NCBI GenBank assembly: GCA_033065855.1
Contig: JAVXUO010001386.1
Coordinates: 1 to 64,000, forward strand
From: Escallonia rubra
Taxonomy: Eukaryota; Streptophyta; Magnoliopsida; Escalloniales; Escalloniaceae
Direction of reading: 5' to 3'
Length of the DNA: 64,000 nt
Shown here: one piece after another, positions 48,171 through 60,782 of the stretch
Layout: every line of letters starts with the position of its first letter
How positions within the stretch are numbered: position 1 is the stretch's first letter
Made by a program: the position numbers and the translations under genes
Notes under the pieces: generated by a model
Database searches by the model: none
Told to the model about the DNA's origin: nothing
What the model saw: the letters and a program-made list of their open reading frames with translations, nothing else

Positions 48171-51100
48171 GTAATTACACCTCCCTTTTCGAGTAGTAGT
48201 CTCGGGGCCAAAACATAGGTAGATTCAAATTATTCCATCGAGGGCCCAAAATTGCACTAACACATACAGAGGTGACTCGTGAGCTTACATGGTGCTCGGT
48301 GGTATCAGCATCCACACTTCTCCAGATTATGGTGCCACTGGCTTTGCAGCAAAAGCTCAATCGTGTTGCTTTTCAAAGTACAAGTTTTGCAACTCTCTTG
48401 ACGTAGCTAAAAAGTTAGATTTTACGCACATTTAGTCGTGCGAACACCCGTGTTATACATCCGAACACCAAGAGAGAGAGAGAGAGGGGACGTGTCACTC
48501 GCTGGTCCTTCGAGGGGGGGGTCTGCCCTTCCACAAAATATCGTCCGATGCCAATGCTCCAGAAGCAAAAGAAACCCGCCATATATATGTCTTAAAAGAA
48601 GATCCTCCATTTTCTCAAATCTCTTCTGCAGAGGTTCCAGGGACAAGATATATAAAATAAGATCACGAGTGGACAGGATATAAGTTTGATCAGGTGACAA
48701 GATAAAAAGGTTGGGCGGAAGAAGAGGGAAAGGACCCCAGCTTGAAGAGATTGCAACATCTGTATGAACCCAAAAAGCTAAAAGATGAGCACAGACTAAG
48801 TTTAACTTTCAGTAGCAATCATCCTTTCCAAGTTGTCAATTGAAGGTTAGATAAAGTTCCAAGGATAAGAATTATGTCTCGTCTGTTATCCTTCAGCCCT
48901 GATTTTGCCTGAACTGACGCCCATCTTAGCATGCTTTGATTTTACCTCCACTGATGCCCATCGTATTAGCATGCTTTCCACCACCTACCTGATCTGACAT
49001 TTTTGTGTCAAACATCACCATGACAATACCTGGTCAAAATTCAATCAGATTTTAGCCTGTTTTGGTCAAGTTAACTCCTCAATAGTGCTTCAAAAGTGTA
49101 GCATTGAGGATGACAAGTACCTACCCACGAACATATATAATAAGCTAAAAAGAAGATAACAATAGCCGTCGTGAAATAATTTTTGTGATTCGAAACCACA
49201 ATTTGCTATCCTAAGTGGTACGAACAAACACGGAGGAGGAGCATCGATGTTGCTTATTGAAGAGGTCTTTTCAGTGAAGCAACTCCCTAAACGATACGAA
49301 CAAACACGAAAATAGAAGAGATGGTACCCTTCAAGTGTGGCGTTCAAGATGATTGAGCGAAGCTGTACTATGGAGGCATCTACTCCCTCTTTCCAGTGTA
49401 TGTAAGAGATCTCAGCAATAGTACATTATTGGTTTCGCTAATCTACTTTGGGTAAGTTCAGCAATGCTATATAGTAGATGAATTCAGTAGAGGTTATTTA
49501 GACCTGTAGTTAGATAAGGCCTTCGTCGTTGTTGAGTGGGTTATCATTTTGCACTGGCAATAGTAGATGAACCGAGTATCTTGATTTAGGCAAGTAGAAT
49601 CAACAGAAATTTGCCATCAAGTTCTCTAATATTCTCTCAATTTTTAGTCAGGGATTTACGTTGACAATATTGATTAACGTCCATTTCTCACAAATTGCCA
49701 CTGCAAAATGAATTTTTGCATAAAGATTACTGCAACTGCAACATCTGTCACCATTTCCATAAATGGTCACTGCAAAATGGTACAATTTCTCTGATAAGGC
49801 CAGAAAGATAATGCAAGCTTCAGTGATAAAATGCATAAGATGATGCTGTCACAAGGCTTTGCTAATTGGCAATGATTGCAAAAAATCACAACTTATCGAG
49901 CGCATCTTCCCCGAGGGACTCTGAAGGGCTAGAGAGGCTTTAGGCTCATTTCTTGATCAAGAGGCTGAGCCACATCATAATTTGAACAGAAATATAGTGG
50001 ACGCCAAATGCCAGATCCACTCAAAAGGATGAAGACGGGACCCAGGATACCAAACATTCTGGAGGATGAAGATGCTATAATTCTAATGAGCACCTCTTGA
50101 ATGCAATGCTCAAATGACAACATTGCCTCGAAAGTAACTTAAACAGTCGCACCCACACCCACAAATAAGTGTACTGTGGGTGGCATAAGATTTTGGCAAG
50201 GCATCTGACCTTACTACAGGAAGTGTGAGCCAATATGAATAAGATTATGAATGATCCGACTGCAATGCTTATATGCATTCCCTTCAGACCATTTACAAAT
50301 CAAGGTTTGTCCATCTCATGCTAGCTCTTGGTAACTTTAACCTATGAGCTCGTGAACTGTTCAGATTTTGCACCTCTGGCTTCCAGTATTCCTAGTTATT
50401 CCAATTGCCTAATCCTTTACTGTAAGCAGATATACAAAGAAGCAAGTAACCACAGACAACTCCAGCTTATGACATATAGTCATTTTCAGTTGAGTTCAAT
50501 GAACACAAAAAGAATATGAGAGAATAATATAGCCATCCAGTGGAGCATGTACCGAGTGAAGTAATTGTCGGACTACGACCCAAGCATCTTAAAACTACAT
50601 AATTCTGATAGAACTTACTGAAATGCAGAGGCTATGCGGTATAGAAACAAAGATGAAGATTGTGCTATACTCATGGACGTGTTGAGGCAAATATCCCCGC
50701 CTGATGGCCAACAGTTACATACTTAGAGCATCAATCCACCAGATATAGTCATTTAGAGGATAAATACACAAAGAAGCACCCGCCAAAGCCTCATATTGTC
50801 CAACTTCTATAGCCATCTTAGCGCGGGACTGGAAGTCTATGCCGTGCTAAAATGCAATACACAACCATTTAGTTTCCATACATGGTGGAAAATTAATCCA
50901 TGCAATAAAAGGTCCAGGAGATTCGACCTAATCGTGAAGAAAACTTTAAATTTGTTGACTCATAAAACCACATTCTGCACTACATTTTCTATGTATAATC
51001 CGTTTGCAATGTCCCAATAAGGGACAACCCATCTACACGAGGAGTATACAAAAGGAAACCAAATGAAACAAAACAAAAGCAGCCCCAAGGAGCTGACCAA

Positions 51101-51941
51101 AAGAACAACTACATAACAATTCCGAGGCCAAACTCTTCAATAAAATCAAAGCCGAATCTAGGAAAGCGTCTTTGAGCCAAAGAAAAAGAAGGCTACATTC
51201 AAAGAGAAGGAAAATGAAATACCAATCTATTTGCTTTATGGTGGGAATCATAGTGTTAATCTATAGTCTGCTGGAGGCAATCCTGGGATCATGAAAAGTT
51301 GCTTAAGAGTATTTTTTGAATTGAACAGAAGTAACTGTCATTTAATAATCTTCTTTAACAATCAAACCAAAATAAACTAGTGGAGCCTACTTGCATACCC
51401 TTGCAGGAAAGGCAGAAGGTCAAATTGAGTCTACAACTAGAGGCACTTTCCTGGCAGGGCTTTTGGGCATTCATCATCTCATTTCCGCTCCACTTGAAGA
51501 TTCTCATTTCTCGTATATTCCCACCGGGGGTTGGTTTTAGAAGATTTTTTACCTTCTTGCCACGTCCTTCTGTAATTAAAGCTTCTCCCACGAATTGACT
51601 ATCACAACTCGGTCTTTGTATGGAGGACTCTTTCCAACCATTACACAGAATTAGATTCCCCGGTGGTTAACTAAACATTCTGATTAAACCTTTTCAATGC
51701 CATGGGTTTTACTAAACTACTCAGAAACAAGCAACATATGTGATAGTCCGATTATAAATTACCATGCAAACCGCACTTCCGCAGAAGAATGAACTTGGCC
51801 CCATTTCGCCTTATTTGATCTGTTTGGAAGGAGACAAACACATGAACCTTTGATGAAAACTTCAGGTACTCCAGTGAACCATTGATGAAAACTTCAGGTA
51901 CTTCAGAAATAGATTGTAAGCTTATATGTCAACGTAACATA
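48171..51941. other. Long interval without a recognised gene
   Basis: Several short frames on both strands are unrecognised. A 72-codon leucine-rich frame (51033-51251, minus) lies in sequence that resembles a LINE 3' region but has no supporting end structure. A 36-bp tandem repeat (TTGATGAAAACTTCAGGTAC) lies at about 51850-51905. Confidence 0.4.
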
Positions 51942-52906
51942 TGTTGAAACCATCTCACGTTGGAAAGATTAAGGAACTTTAAGGCGTTGACTTACACCAA
52001 ACACACGAGACCTGTTGGCTTAAGCTTTTAGGTCAAGTTGGGCTCATAAGTCTCCTTGCTCCATGACAAGGAGCATCAGAGCCCATGGTTACGACCTGGG
52101 CTTCTCTCAAAAGCAAGGTTGCACATGGTCCGGGCTTCGGTATCCCTTTCTGGCGTAATTGTGTGCAAGGTGGCTCTTAGGGAAAATTGTTGGATGTGGA
52201 GCTAAGTTGTGCACTCGATAGAGCTTGGGGATCTCTGTCATGGTTGCGCAGGTGGTGGTTTTGTGCAGCAGCTGTGCTTGTGGTGTAGCAGTGCACGACG
52301 GTGAAGTATCATCATGACGATTCATGGAGCAATTTCTTTTTGAGTACTGAGAAAGATAACTCTGCAACACACAAAGATCCGTAAGCTGTCCCTGCGGTAT
52401 AATTATGTGCAAGATGGCTCTTAGGGAAGATTGTTGGATGTGGAGTTAGGTTGTGCACACAATGGAGTTTGGGGCTCTCGCTAAGGTGTTGACGTGGTCC
52501 GGCAGGTGGTGCCTTCCTCTAGCAGCTGTGCTTGTGTGATGTAGCAATGCGTCACTGTGAAGTAACGGCATGATGATCCCATGGAGCAGTCTCTTGATGA
52601 GTGCCGAGAAAGATAAATTTGCAACACAGAAAGGTCCTTAACTCCTTAAGCTATCTCCCACAGCTGCACCTCGGCAGTGTTGCGTGGATCTTGGAAACAG
52701 CAGGATTGCTTGTTGGAAGGGGAAGTTTCAGTTCAAGGAGGAGCTGTAACTGGTGATGAAGGATGCACATGTGAGGAGGAGATAAGATGGCGAGGTACGA
52801 TGTTAAGGTAATGTGTGTTGAACCATTCCATCGGAATCATTACACTGAGGAGCCTAGATGTATTGACAGGTACCAACTCTTCGGCTTAATATCCGTTACT
52901 TCCTAA
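51942..52906 (+). mobile_element. TRIM (miniature LTR retrotransposon), fossil
   Basis: The left LTR 51942-52068 begins TGTTGAAACCATCTCACGTT and ends CTCCATGACA. It is followed by a primer-binding-like GCATCAGAGCC, similar to the Met-initiator-tRNA type site. A related right LTR begins at about 52816 (TGTTGAACCATTCC) and can be followed to about 52906 (TCGGCTTAA). The interior is short and holds two diverged ~255-bp tandem units. No protein domain is present, as expected of TRIMs. The difference between the two LTRs indicates considerable age. Confidence 0.65.
52130..52660. repeat. ~255-bp tandem repeat inside the TRIM
   Basis: GGCTCTTAGGGAA then ATTGTTGGATGTGGAG opens units near 52171 and 52416; CAGCTGTGCTTGTG and CCGAGAAAGATAA-type phrases recur at the same offsets. 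Units are about 80 percent similar by eye. Confidence 0.8.
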
Positions 52907-53184
52907 CATTTCATGCACTTTCTGCAAAACATCTTATAAGACTGATGAAAAGCAGGGCAGGGTTCCTTTTTAACTGTATGTCTGATTATGTTAGCATGTC
53001 AAACATGGCATGAAATACTTCATATGCAAATAAAACTCTGAGACAGATTATGGAAACATCAAAGCTAACACCTAGTATAAAAGAAAAAGTAACATTATAA
53101 AGCATTTCACTTTAAGACATCAAATATCAGGCAATATTCACTATAATATCCATGTGCAAGTAGAACTCTTTCGCGGCTTACCTG

Positions 53185-54999
53185 CTATAAACCAGCCTGA
53201 TTTCCATCTTCTTTTCCATCTTCAACTTTCAGCTCTTGTTGATCCTGATGAGCCACATCATAAGTTGCATGAACACCAACCAAAAGGTAGTATACTATCA
53301 TCAAGGCACTACATATGAAGAACCTCCAGAATGCCACTAATCCCAATGATCCTATCAGAAATATATTCATCCCAACTGACAATAATGGCAACCATGGAAC
53401 TAGAGGAACACCCCAAACTTTTGGAAACCTCTGCTTCGGAAGCAACACCATGCCCACTGTACCCAGAGCAAAAAAAACACCAGCCACCGCATACCCAATC
53501 CATCCTCTCTTATTTGAAGCCCAGAGTGCCGTTATTCCAATAGACGAACCCATCACAACAAACAAGCACACAAGAAATTTTGCCAAATCGCGCTTTGAAG
53601 TAACATCCTTGACATAGTATCGCCTAACGAGTAACGCAATTGCCATGAGCATAAAAATGAACAGTGTACTAAAGGACAACACACTAGACAAAACATCCAA
53701 GCTCGAGAAGAAAGCAACAATGCAGCTAATTATAGTCACCAACAGAGTAGCATTCACGGGGGTTCCAGTTTTGGGATGAACCAAAGCAAACCATGGGGGA
53801 ATCATGTGCGACCTGGCAATCTGAGTCGTATACCGTGCCTGCCCCATTGACCCAACTAGCAAACTCGTCGTCATTCCCTTGAGGGCGACCACTCCCACCA
53901 CATACTTCGCCCACTTCATACCTATTGTCGCAAACGCAACCGAATACGCCGCGTCCACATCTATCTCAGTATACTTGACCATCATGGTAAGTGACAACGT
54001 CATCAAGCAATACACCACGGTGATCACCGACATTGACCCGACCAACCCGACCGGTATATCCCTCGAGGGCTTCTTTGTCTCCTCAGCCATAGTGGCAACC
54101 ATGTCGAACCCCGTGTAGGACCAGTACACAACCGCCGCGGCACTAAAAACCCCCTCGGCCCCATACGGAAAAAATGGCACCAAATTCGAACTCTCCGCGT
54201 GAAGAAACCCAATCACGATAATCATCAAAATAACCCCAGCACTAAGTATCGAAAACACCCAGTTCAACTTTGACGTGAATTGCGTACCACTCATGGCAAT
54301 AGAATTGGCTACGGCTAAGACCAAAACAGCTAGAGGGTCTAGCAAATTAAACCCCTCGGAAAAAGAACTCACCCGAATTCGAAAAAAATTAGGGTTTGAG
54401 TTTATCAAGCTGGCGAAATACGAAGACCACGATCTGCCCAGACCGGCGGCACCAACAATGGCTTCTAATAAAATGTTACCGGCGGCGATAAAGGCGATGA
54501 AATCGCCCAATTCGATGCGGAGGAACGAAAATGACCCGCCGGCGACGGGGATTTCGACGGCGAATTCGGTGTAACAGAAGACGGAGAGGAGGGCCGAGAG
54601 GCCGGATACAGCGTAGGAGATGGTGATGGCCGGGCCGGCGACGTTGCGGGCTTCTAGGCCGGTGAGGGTGAAGATGCCGGAGCCCACGACGGAGCCGAAG
54701 CCCAGCCAGATGAGGTCCCACCATGTTAGGCATTTCTTCATCTCGTTCTCGCTCTGCTTCTTCAACTCGACGAGTTCGGTGGAGTCGGTGGAGCGGCCGG
54801 CGAGGCGGTCCTTGAGGCGGGGGAGGGTCTGGCACAGGGCGAGCTTGTAGGTGGCCAGGGTTCGGAAGGTGGGTTCCGGGTAGAAGTCCTGCTTGGTGAA
54901 GCGCCAGTAGGGTTTGGGGGGTGATTCCATGGTGGCGGCGGCGGGGGGCTGGAGGGGGCTGGTCAGGTCTTGATGGGTAGTGGTGGATTTGAGGGTCAT
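53185..54999 (-). CDS. Cationic amino acid transporter (CAT family, CAT1/5/8-type)
   Basis: This is a single-exon frame of 604 residues. CATs are APC-superfamily membrane carriers for arginine, lysine and other amino acids, at plasma membrane or tonoplast. Seen: a hydrophilic N-terminus with YWRFTKQDFYPEP; a conserved entry to the first membrane segment, TWWDLIWLGFGSVVGSGIF (about residues 93-111); family motifs CYTEFAVEIPVAGGSFSFLR, ELGDFIAFIAAGNILLE and TMAEETKKPSRDIP; and about 14 hydrophobic segments in all. Length is normal. Two in-frame ATGs compete: 54999 (context AAAAAAATGA) and 54930 (GCCGCCACCATGG, an excellent context, starting MESPPKPYWRF, close to where homologues start). Either gives the full transporter; the shorter product has 581 residues. 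A GTAAGC donor lies four bases after the stop, implying a 3'-UTR intron. No lesion seen. Confidence 0.95.
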   Translation of the reverse strand: MTLKSTTTHQDLTSPLQPPAAATMESPPKPYWRFTKQDFYPEPTFRTLATYKLALCQTLPRLKDRLAGRSTDSTELVELKKQSENEMKKCLTWWDLIWLGFGSVVGSGIFTLTGLEARNVAGPAITISYAVSGLSALLSVFCYTEFAVEIPVAGGSFSFLRIELGDFIAFIAAGNILLEAIVGAAGLGRSWSSYFASLINSNPNFFRIRVSSFSEGFNLLDPLAVLVLAVANSIAMSGTQFTSKLNWVFSILSAGVILMIIVIGFLHAESSNLVPFFPYGAEGVFSAAAVVYWSYTGFDMVATMAEETKKPSRDIPVGLVGSMSVITVVYCLMTLSLTMMVKYTEIDVDAAYSVAFATIGMKWAKYVVGVVALKGMTTSLLVGSMGQARYTTQIARSHMIPPWFALVHPKTGTPVNATLLVTIISCIVAFFSSLDVLSSVLSFSTLFIFMLMAIALLVRRYYVKDVTSKRDLAKFLVCLFVVMGSSIGITALWASNKRGWIGYAVAGVFFALGTVGMVLLPKQRFPKVWGVPLVPWLPLLSVGMNIFLIGSLGLVAFWRFFICSALMIVYYLLVGVHATYDVAHQDQQELKVEDGKEDGNQAGL

Positions 55000-57015
55000 T
55001 TTTTTATTTTGTATGTGGACTGCGGCCAACCGGAGATGTAGGTGAACGGGTGCCCGGATTTGGAAGGATTCCGGTAAATCGGGTTGGCGGGGAAGTGTGG
55101 GAGGGAGAGCGGGAAAATTGCGGTGGGATCCCGAGATTGAAGGGGATACTTCGTTCCCAAGATCTATGGAATCTGATATTTTTTTATATTAAATAACTCC
55201 ATTTAGTGATGAAAAGAAATTGTAAATTGTTACATTCAGTCATAAGTTTTTTTTCTATTTTTAGCGGCAACTTATTTTTTTATTGCATAAATTACATCAA
55301 GTTTAGGCTCGCTTAGAAGGTGTTTGGGTTGTTTTGAAATGATCAAACCTGAATTCAATAAGTTAAAATATATCTGTTACGTGTTTAGTAATAAAAAAAA
55401 TTTACTTAAAATGCTCGCGTAAAGGGGACACCAAATACTCTTGGAGAAACATGTTTGACTAAAGAATTTGTATTAGTTACTCTTGCATTTGAAGAAACGG
55501 GATTGATCAAGTCGGACTGTTTACATTTTTTTTAAACTTAATTGTCGCTGAGTCAAATTTATCCGCTAATCATTTACATAAATATTTATAGAAGATACAA
55601 TTATACTAAATCGTAACAGAATTTATCAAACAAATTGTGAAAAAGTTTTTGCCAAAACCAATGTCTTGTATCTCCTGCCACTCACTGAGATCACCAACAC
55701 CCTTCCTGCCACCATGTTAACAATATCAGAACTCGGGTGTGAATGTTACGTAGCAGGGCCTGAACTTGAAAAGACATGGCAGGTTATCACAGGCTTTGTG
55801 CTTCTTTATTTGTCATATGAGGCCATTGTTTGAACCTTTTGTAATACGTCAGATTCTTAACTACTTGTGCAAAAAATAATTAAAAAGTTATACTGATTTT
55901 AAATTAAATAATAATTTTTTTTGAATTTTTTTAGTGACAAAATTACTATTTAATAGTGTTAGTGGCTAATATGATTAGATTAGATATTATTAAAAAAAAA
56001 TCGACTTGCAATAGAATTTTAAGTCATATTGTGATTAAATTAGTAATGAGGAATTTACGTTATATTATAATTGCACTAGCAATTAGGGCTTCAAGTTATA
56101 TTAGAATTAGATTAGCAAAATATACGAGGGGGAAGAAGACATGAAAGTCTTCATTTTTTTAGAGACAAATGAGAGAAAAGATAAAAGAGTTATAGTATTC
56201 TTTTTGGGTATTCAAACAAAAAGGTGGTGATTGATCTAAGATAAATATGAGATTTTTTTACTCCATATTCGTTACTTTAAGGTAAGGGTTCTTACGCCAT
56301 CTTTTTTTTTTATACATGAGAATCTATGTGCTATCGTTTGATTCTCCAAACATGTTTGCGTTTGAGCTTATTATTTCTCATCATATTTATTTTTGACGTT
56401 ATCCATAAAATTTCTACTGTTTTAAAACTTGTGTTAAAGATAGTTCTCATGGTTTATAAAAATTCTCCGTATTCTTTGTACAGTGAAAAGTCATTCGCAA
56501 TTATTTTAGCGCTCTGCGCCGTTCTTTGTTGACGGCCAAAAAGGTTATTTTTCAAAGATTCAACGCCATGTGTCCCTTCTCTATTGGCTTTTGACATTTT
56601 ATTTCATAAATGTCAATCGTGACTTTTTACCTAGATTTGGTTGAGCCGTGTACTCCTTTGTCGCGTGTCACGTTTTTGGTGGCCTTTGGTTATGGATAAT
56701 CCTCTTTCATTCTCTCGATTTTCGTGTCATTAAGTTTTTATTAAAAAAAATTTGACGATATCTTACTCATCCGATATCTTACTCATTTGATTGATTTTTA
56801 TTTCGATGAATTCGTATTTTCGTTCTCTTCAGGTTGAGTCTACAATAACTATTTTTGGATTTCGAATGAATCTTCGTTATATTTATCAAATTACTTTGTG
56901 GGTGATATTTGTATTTGAAAGTCACTTTTGATTATTGTGATATGTGACGCGCCGACTGCGATATTCGACATGGTATAACTATAATTTGTGATGCTTAATA
57001 ATAAGCAATTGTGTA
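55000..57015. other. CAT upstream region, then no gene recognised
   Basis: The first few hundred bases are the transporter's leader and promoter. Beyond 55300 the sequence is AT-rich and without recognised features. Confidence 0.4.
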
Positions 57016-57623
57016 TGTGACACCCGCAAGATTTGGTAAATGTATTTTGATATTCGACTTATTGGTTATGTTCGGTTGATTTGTTATTCACCTGTGAATT
57101 AATATTCGACTTATTGGTTATTTAACCTTTTTTGATTGCTTTTGTTATTCGTTTGTGAAATTTGATTGAGTTATCTAAATTTTTATTTATTGTCTATATT
57201 CGATAACTCTAAGTTCGTATTCGTTTTTGGCCCTCTGTGTGTAAGATCTCTTACTAGGCAATTTGTACTCACCCCTTTACTTTTTATTTCCATCCCCTTC
57301 CAGTCCAAGAGTATCACGAAAGGCGAACTATTAGTATAGCGGTGGTATTGCTTTGGTGTTTGGTATTGAGAATCGTAGAGGTTATGATTTCTTTGGAAGA
57401 ATTATTAGTTAGTTAATTTTGCATTCACTTTGATTTCAGATAGCTAATCTGAAGGGATTGTATTAAAGTTTTGGATTATTTTTGGAATTAAGTATTTGAG
57501 ATTTAGATAATTACGTTTGCAGTATTTTAGATGTTCTACTCTATCTTTATAATAGTTACGTCATGAACGTGATTAGATTTGGGTTTAAGAACATGCACAG
57601 ACCCTCTGGTTCGGGGCGTTACA
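57016..57623 (+). mobile_element. Probable solo LTR, fossil
   Basis: The block begins TGTGACACCCGC and ends GGGGCGTTACA, complementary termini of a kind common in plant Gypsy LTRs. It contains a duplicated phrase, ATATTCGACTTATTGGTTAT (about 57051 and 57104). No target duplication is apparent and the left edge could lie at a similar TGTGACGCG near 56943. It looks old. Confidence 0.45.
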
Positions 57624-58217
57624 CCTTTCTCTCGAGACAAATTGGTCGACTAATGTGCTAATGGCGACGGTCGTTGTTCGAGGTGGAGGTGATTGTCATA
57701 TTGTAATCGTTGGTGGTGGAACTGGGTGATGCAAAGCTGCTTCAATTGTTATTCGTGGAAAGACGGGAGAATAGGGGGCTAACGTAGATATGTTAATTGT
57801 TTAACAATACAGTTTTTATATATAACTTTCAAAAAGTACAAAATTAGTACCTACATTACCATTATTGAACCAAATGAATTAAACGGCTAACTGAAGCTGG
57901 ATGTTGTTAAAAAGTCAAGGGGTAAGTATGACTGTCTTTTGTAAAAACTGTTCGTAAAACATATTCACGTGATCATATTTTCTTAGTTAATTTAGTCCAC
58001 TTCATCCTAATACAATGACATGGAACGAAAATCAACCAAAGAAGAAGAAAAAAAAGCGAGCACACAGAACCACATCCCAGCCAGTTTAGCTTGACGCCAA
58101 GCTGGCAGTCACGGCAATAATTATCAGAACCGAAATGCATCGGCCTATTGATCGATTTAGTTGTAAGGCGGTGGTTTTGTCAGCTTAGTTTGTTACATCA
58201 GATAATGTGCTCGAACA

Positions 58218-59978
58218 CAGGGGTGGATCTCATGTAGGAGGGATGGAAGCGGGCAAGGGTAAATTTCTGCAATCCATCATTATTCTTAGACTTAATACTC
58301 TGTACTATTACAAGATTGCCATTGATGAATGAAATATACATATAGGTTAGCTTGCTTTATTTTTCTTTTTAAAGGTCATTAATAAGTCTCTTTATAAACC
58401 GCTAAAAATAAAGTCAAAATATTTTGTTACTAAAACTGTATGGAAGAGACTTTTTAATTCAACTAGTATAGAGCACGTGCGTTGCACGAGAATATAGTCG
58501 AGAGAAATATTTGAGGTGATATTATTATCTTACTTGAGATAAAAAATAATATAATTCAATTATGTTCTCAACTTTTTGTGAATTTTTTAGAAGAAATGTT
58601 ATTTGATGATCGCAATTGTAATCAATTCAATGTTTGAAAATATTTTTTGTAAGCTTTGGATTGAAGAAATGTTTGATGGTACTGTTGAAAATAAAAGCAA
58701 ATAGAGAACTTAAAAGAATGAATCTACGTCTTTATTTTTGTAAATTATTAAATTGGTTAATGGTTAGGATTTGTAATTTTCAAGATCAAGTCCTTTAAGT
58801 TTCATCAATAAGAAACACAAAACACTCGGTCTTCAACTGCAATAACCGAGCATATTTTCAATTCAAATTTGCACCATATTCGAGCCTTGTTTTTTTTTAT
58901 TTAACCCTTTTTTTTGTTTTCCTAACAATTTTCTGTTTCTTAATTGATTTTTCACAAATTTTAGTTTCTTTATGTTGTTTTCGTTTTTCAGTTTTTCAAT
59001 TGGTTAATTGTTTACTAACCTAAAACGAAGAAAGAAAATTACAATTCTCAGGTCAATATCTAATATTTATTTTATTTTAACTAAATTAAAAGAATATAAT
59101 AAATGAAATTTTTTGTTATGTTTTTCTTTCTCATCACACTTTTCATTTTTCAATCAATGTATAAAATAGATTCATTACTCAATATTATTCTAATTTCATC
59201 AAAATTTAAAAAGGAGTAATAAAAAAAGGATAATAATGTAATTAACGTAATTAACGGAAGACATAATCGTCAAAAAATAATTTATAAAATTTATACTTTT
59301 AGAGGTAGTGCGCGCGCGCATACACCCCCACACACACGCATACATATATATAAATATATTTTTAACAACTACATATTTTGTTTCCCAATATGTAAATATT
59401 GATTTAGATTAAATTTATAACATAATGTTTCTTAAACACAGTACAAAAAAACTAATTAGGGAAGGTAAAGTTGTTATTGAAATAACTAACGGAGGGTAAC
59501 ACCCAAAATGATTACACAATTAGTAATTAACAATAGTATTTATGGAAGGGTAGGATAATAATGGAGTAGTATTTATGAAAGGGTAGGATAATAATGAAGT
59601 AGTAATTATTAAAGGATAAGATTGTTATTAGAGTGATTAACGAAGGACAAAAATGGAATAAAAAGATTTACAAGATTGGTACTTTTATAGGTAGTATAGA
59701 TATAGATATAGTGATAATTTGCTTTCATATCTAGTTGAATAGATGAATAAAATGAATTTCAAATTTGAAACTGGTTAGGTATTCCATAAAGTACTTAAAA
59801 GCTCAATGCTTTCTGTTTTTCAGTACATTAGGTGAAAAAATCTAATGCTCATGCACTTTATTTTTTCATAATAATATGCAACCTTTGATGAAGTAGATGA
59901 TTGTTTCTACGCTGCAAATCAATAACTTTGTACGCGTATTTGGTCTCCCCTCGAATGCACATCCTGACTCCGCCCCTA
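58218..59978. mobile_element. hAT-like element with 8-bp target duplication
   Basis: Ends CAGGGGTGGATCTCATG and CATCCTGACTCCGCCCCTA are inverted repeats of the plant CAGGGGCGGA-type hAT terminus. Flanks CTCGAACA (58210-58217) and CCCGAACA (59979-59986) match at 7 of 8. The interior is AT-rich with no transposase and appears to contain a second repeat (58465-59705). Confidence 0.8.
59520..59615. repeat. Short tandem repeat
   Basis: GTATTTATGGAAGGGTAGGATAATAATGGA is repeated with small changes at about 59536 and 59569. Confidence 0.85.
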
Positions 59979-60782
59979 CCCGAACATAGCAGAACCAGAC
60001 GACCAGCCATTCTTTGAGAGCAAAGACATTGGGGATGAAATGACGTGCGATAAGCTGCGAAACCAGGCGCTGAATTCTGGTGGAAACATGTCACATGTTC
60101 TATTTAGCTCTAATTAAGTCAAAACCGATCAAAAATAATATTATGTGTTAAACCGATTGAACTGGTTGATGAAACTGCGAAACTGTGGAACCATTAACCA
60201 GTCCTGTATACTGTTCAATGACCGGACCAACTCATTTTTTATAACTAAGACCATGGCGACCAATGGTTCAGTGTTTGCTTCATTGGAGCTTGTGATTGTA
60301 AATTTTAGTTGTAGACTTGAGAAATTATAATTGGGCTGAACTTTAAAATGTAAATTTGGACTTGAACTTGGGATCAACAAAATCAGAATGGAATTAGTCC
60401 AATTCCGCTATAACCCAGTCAGATCCTTAGTGTTTTTGAGCCACTGGCCCATTCATACAGAGGAAATGAGGACTAAAGATAAAGCTGGACATATTTCTAT
60501 GTAAATATGTCCGCCATACTTCAATGGGATTTCAGTCAGTTTGGAAGCATGAATTTAAAATTGAAAGTATAATTTCATTTCTTTGGAATCTTTAAAAGTG
60601 AATTTGAAATTGGATTCAATGAGAATTCATAAGATTCGGTTTAACTTGCTGAAATCTCACCAAAAGAAGTCGAATTTGGTGAGATTTGTTTATTGGAAGC
60701 TATTTAAAATGAAATTTCATCGGCTGCCCTTGAAGACACCGTGCCAATATAACTTTGCTTCCTCTTTTTGATATTTACATCT
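59979..60782. other. No gene recognised
   Basis: Spacer with short frames only; nothing supported. Confidence 0.4.

Noticed and set aside
51033-51251. Leucine-rich 72-codon frame
   Set aside because: Hydrophobic by composition only; no start context, partner exons or family match.
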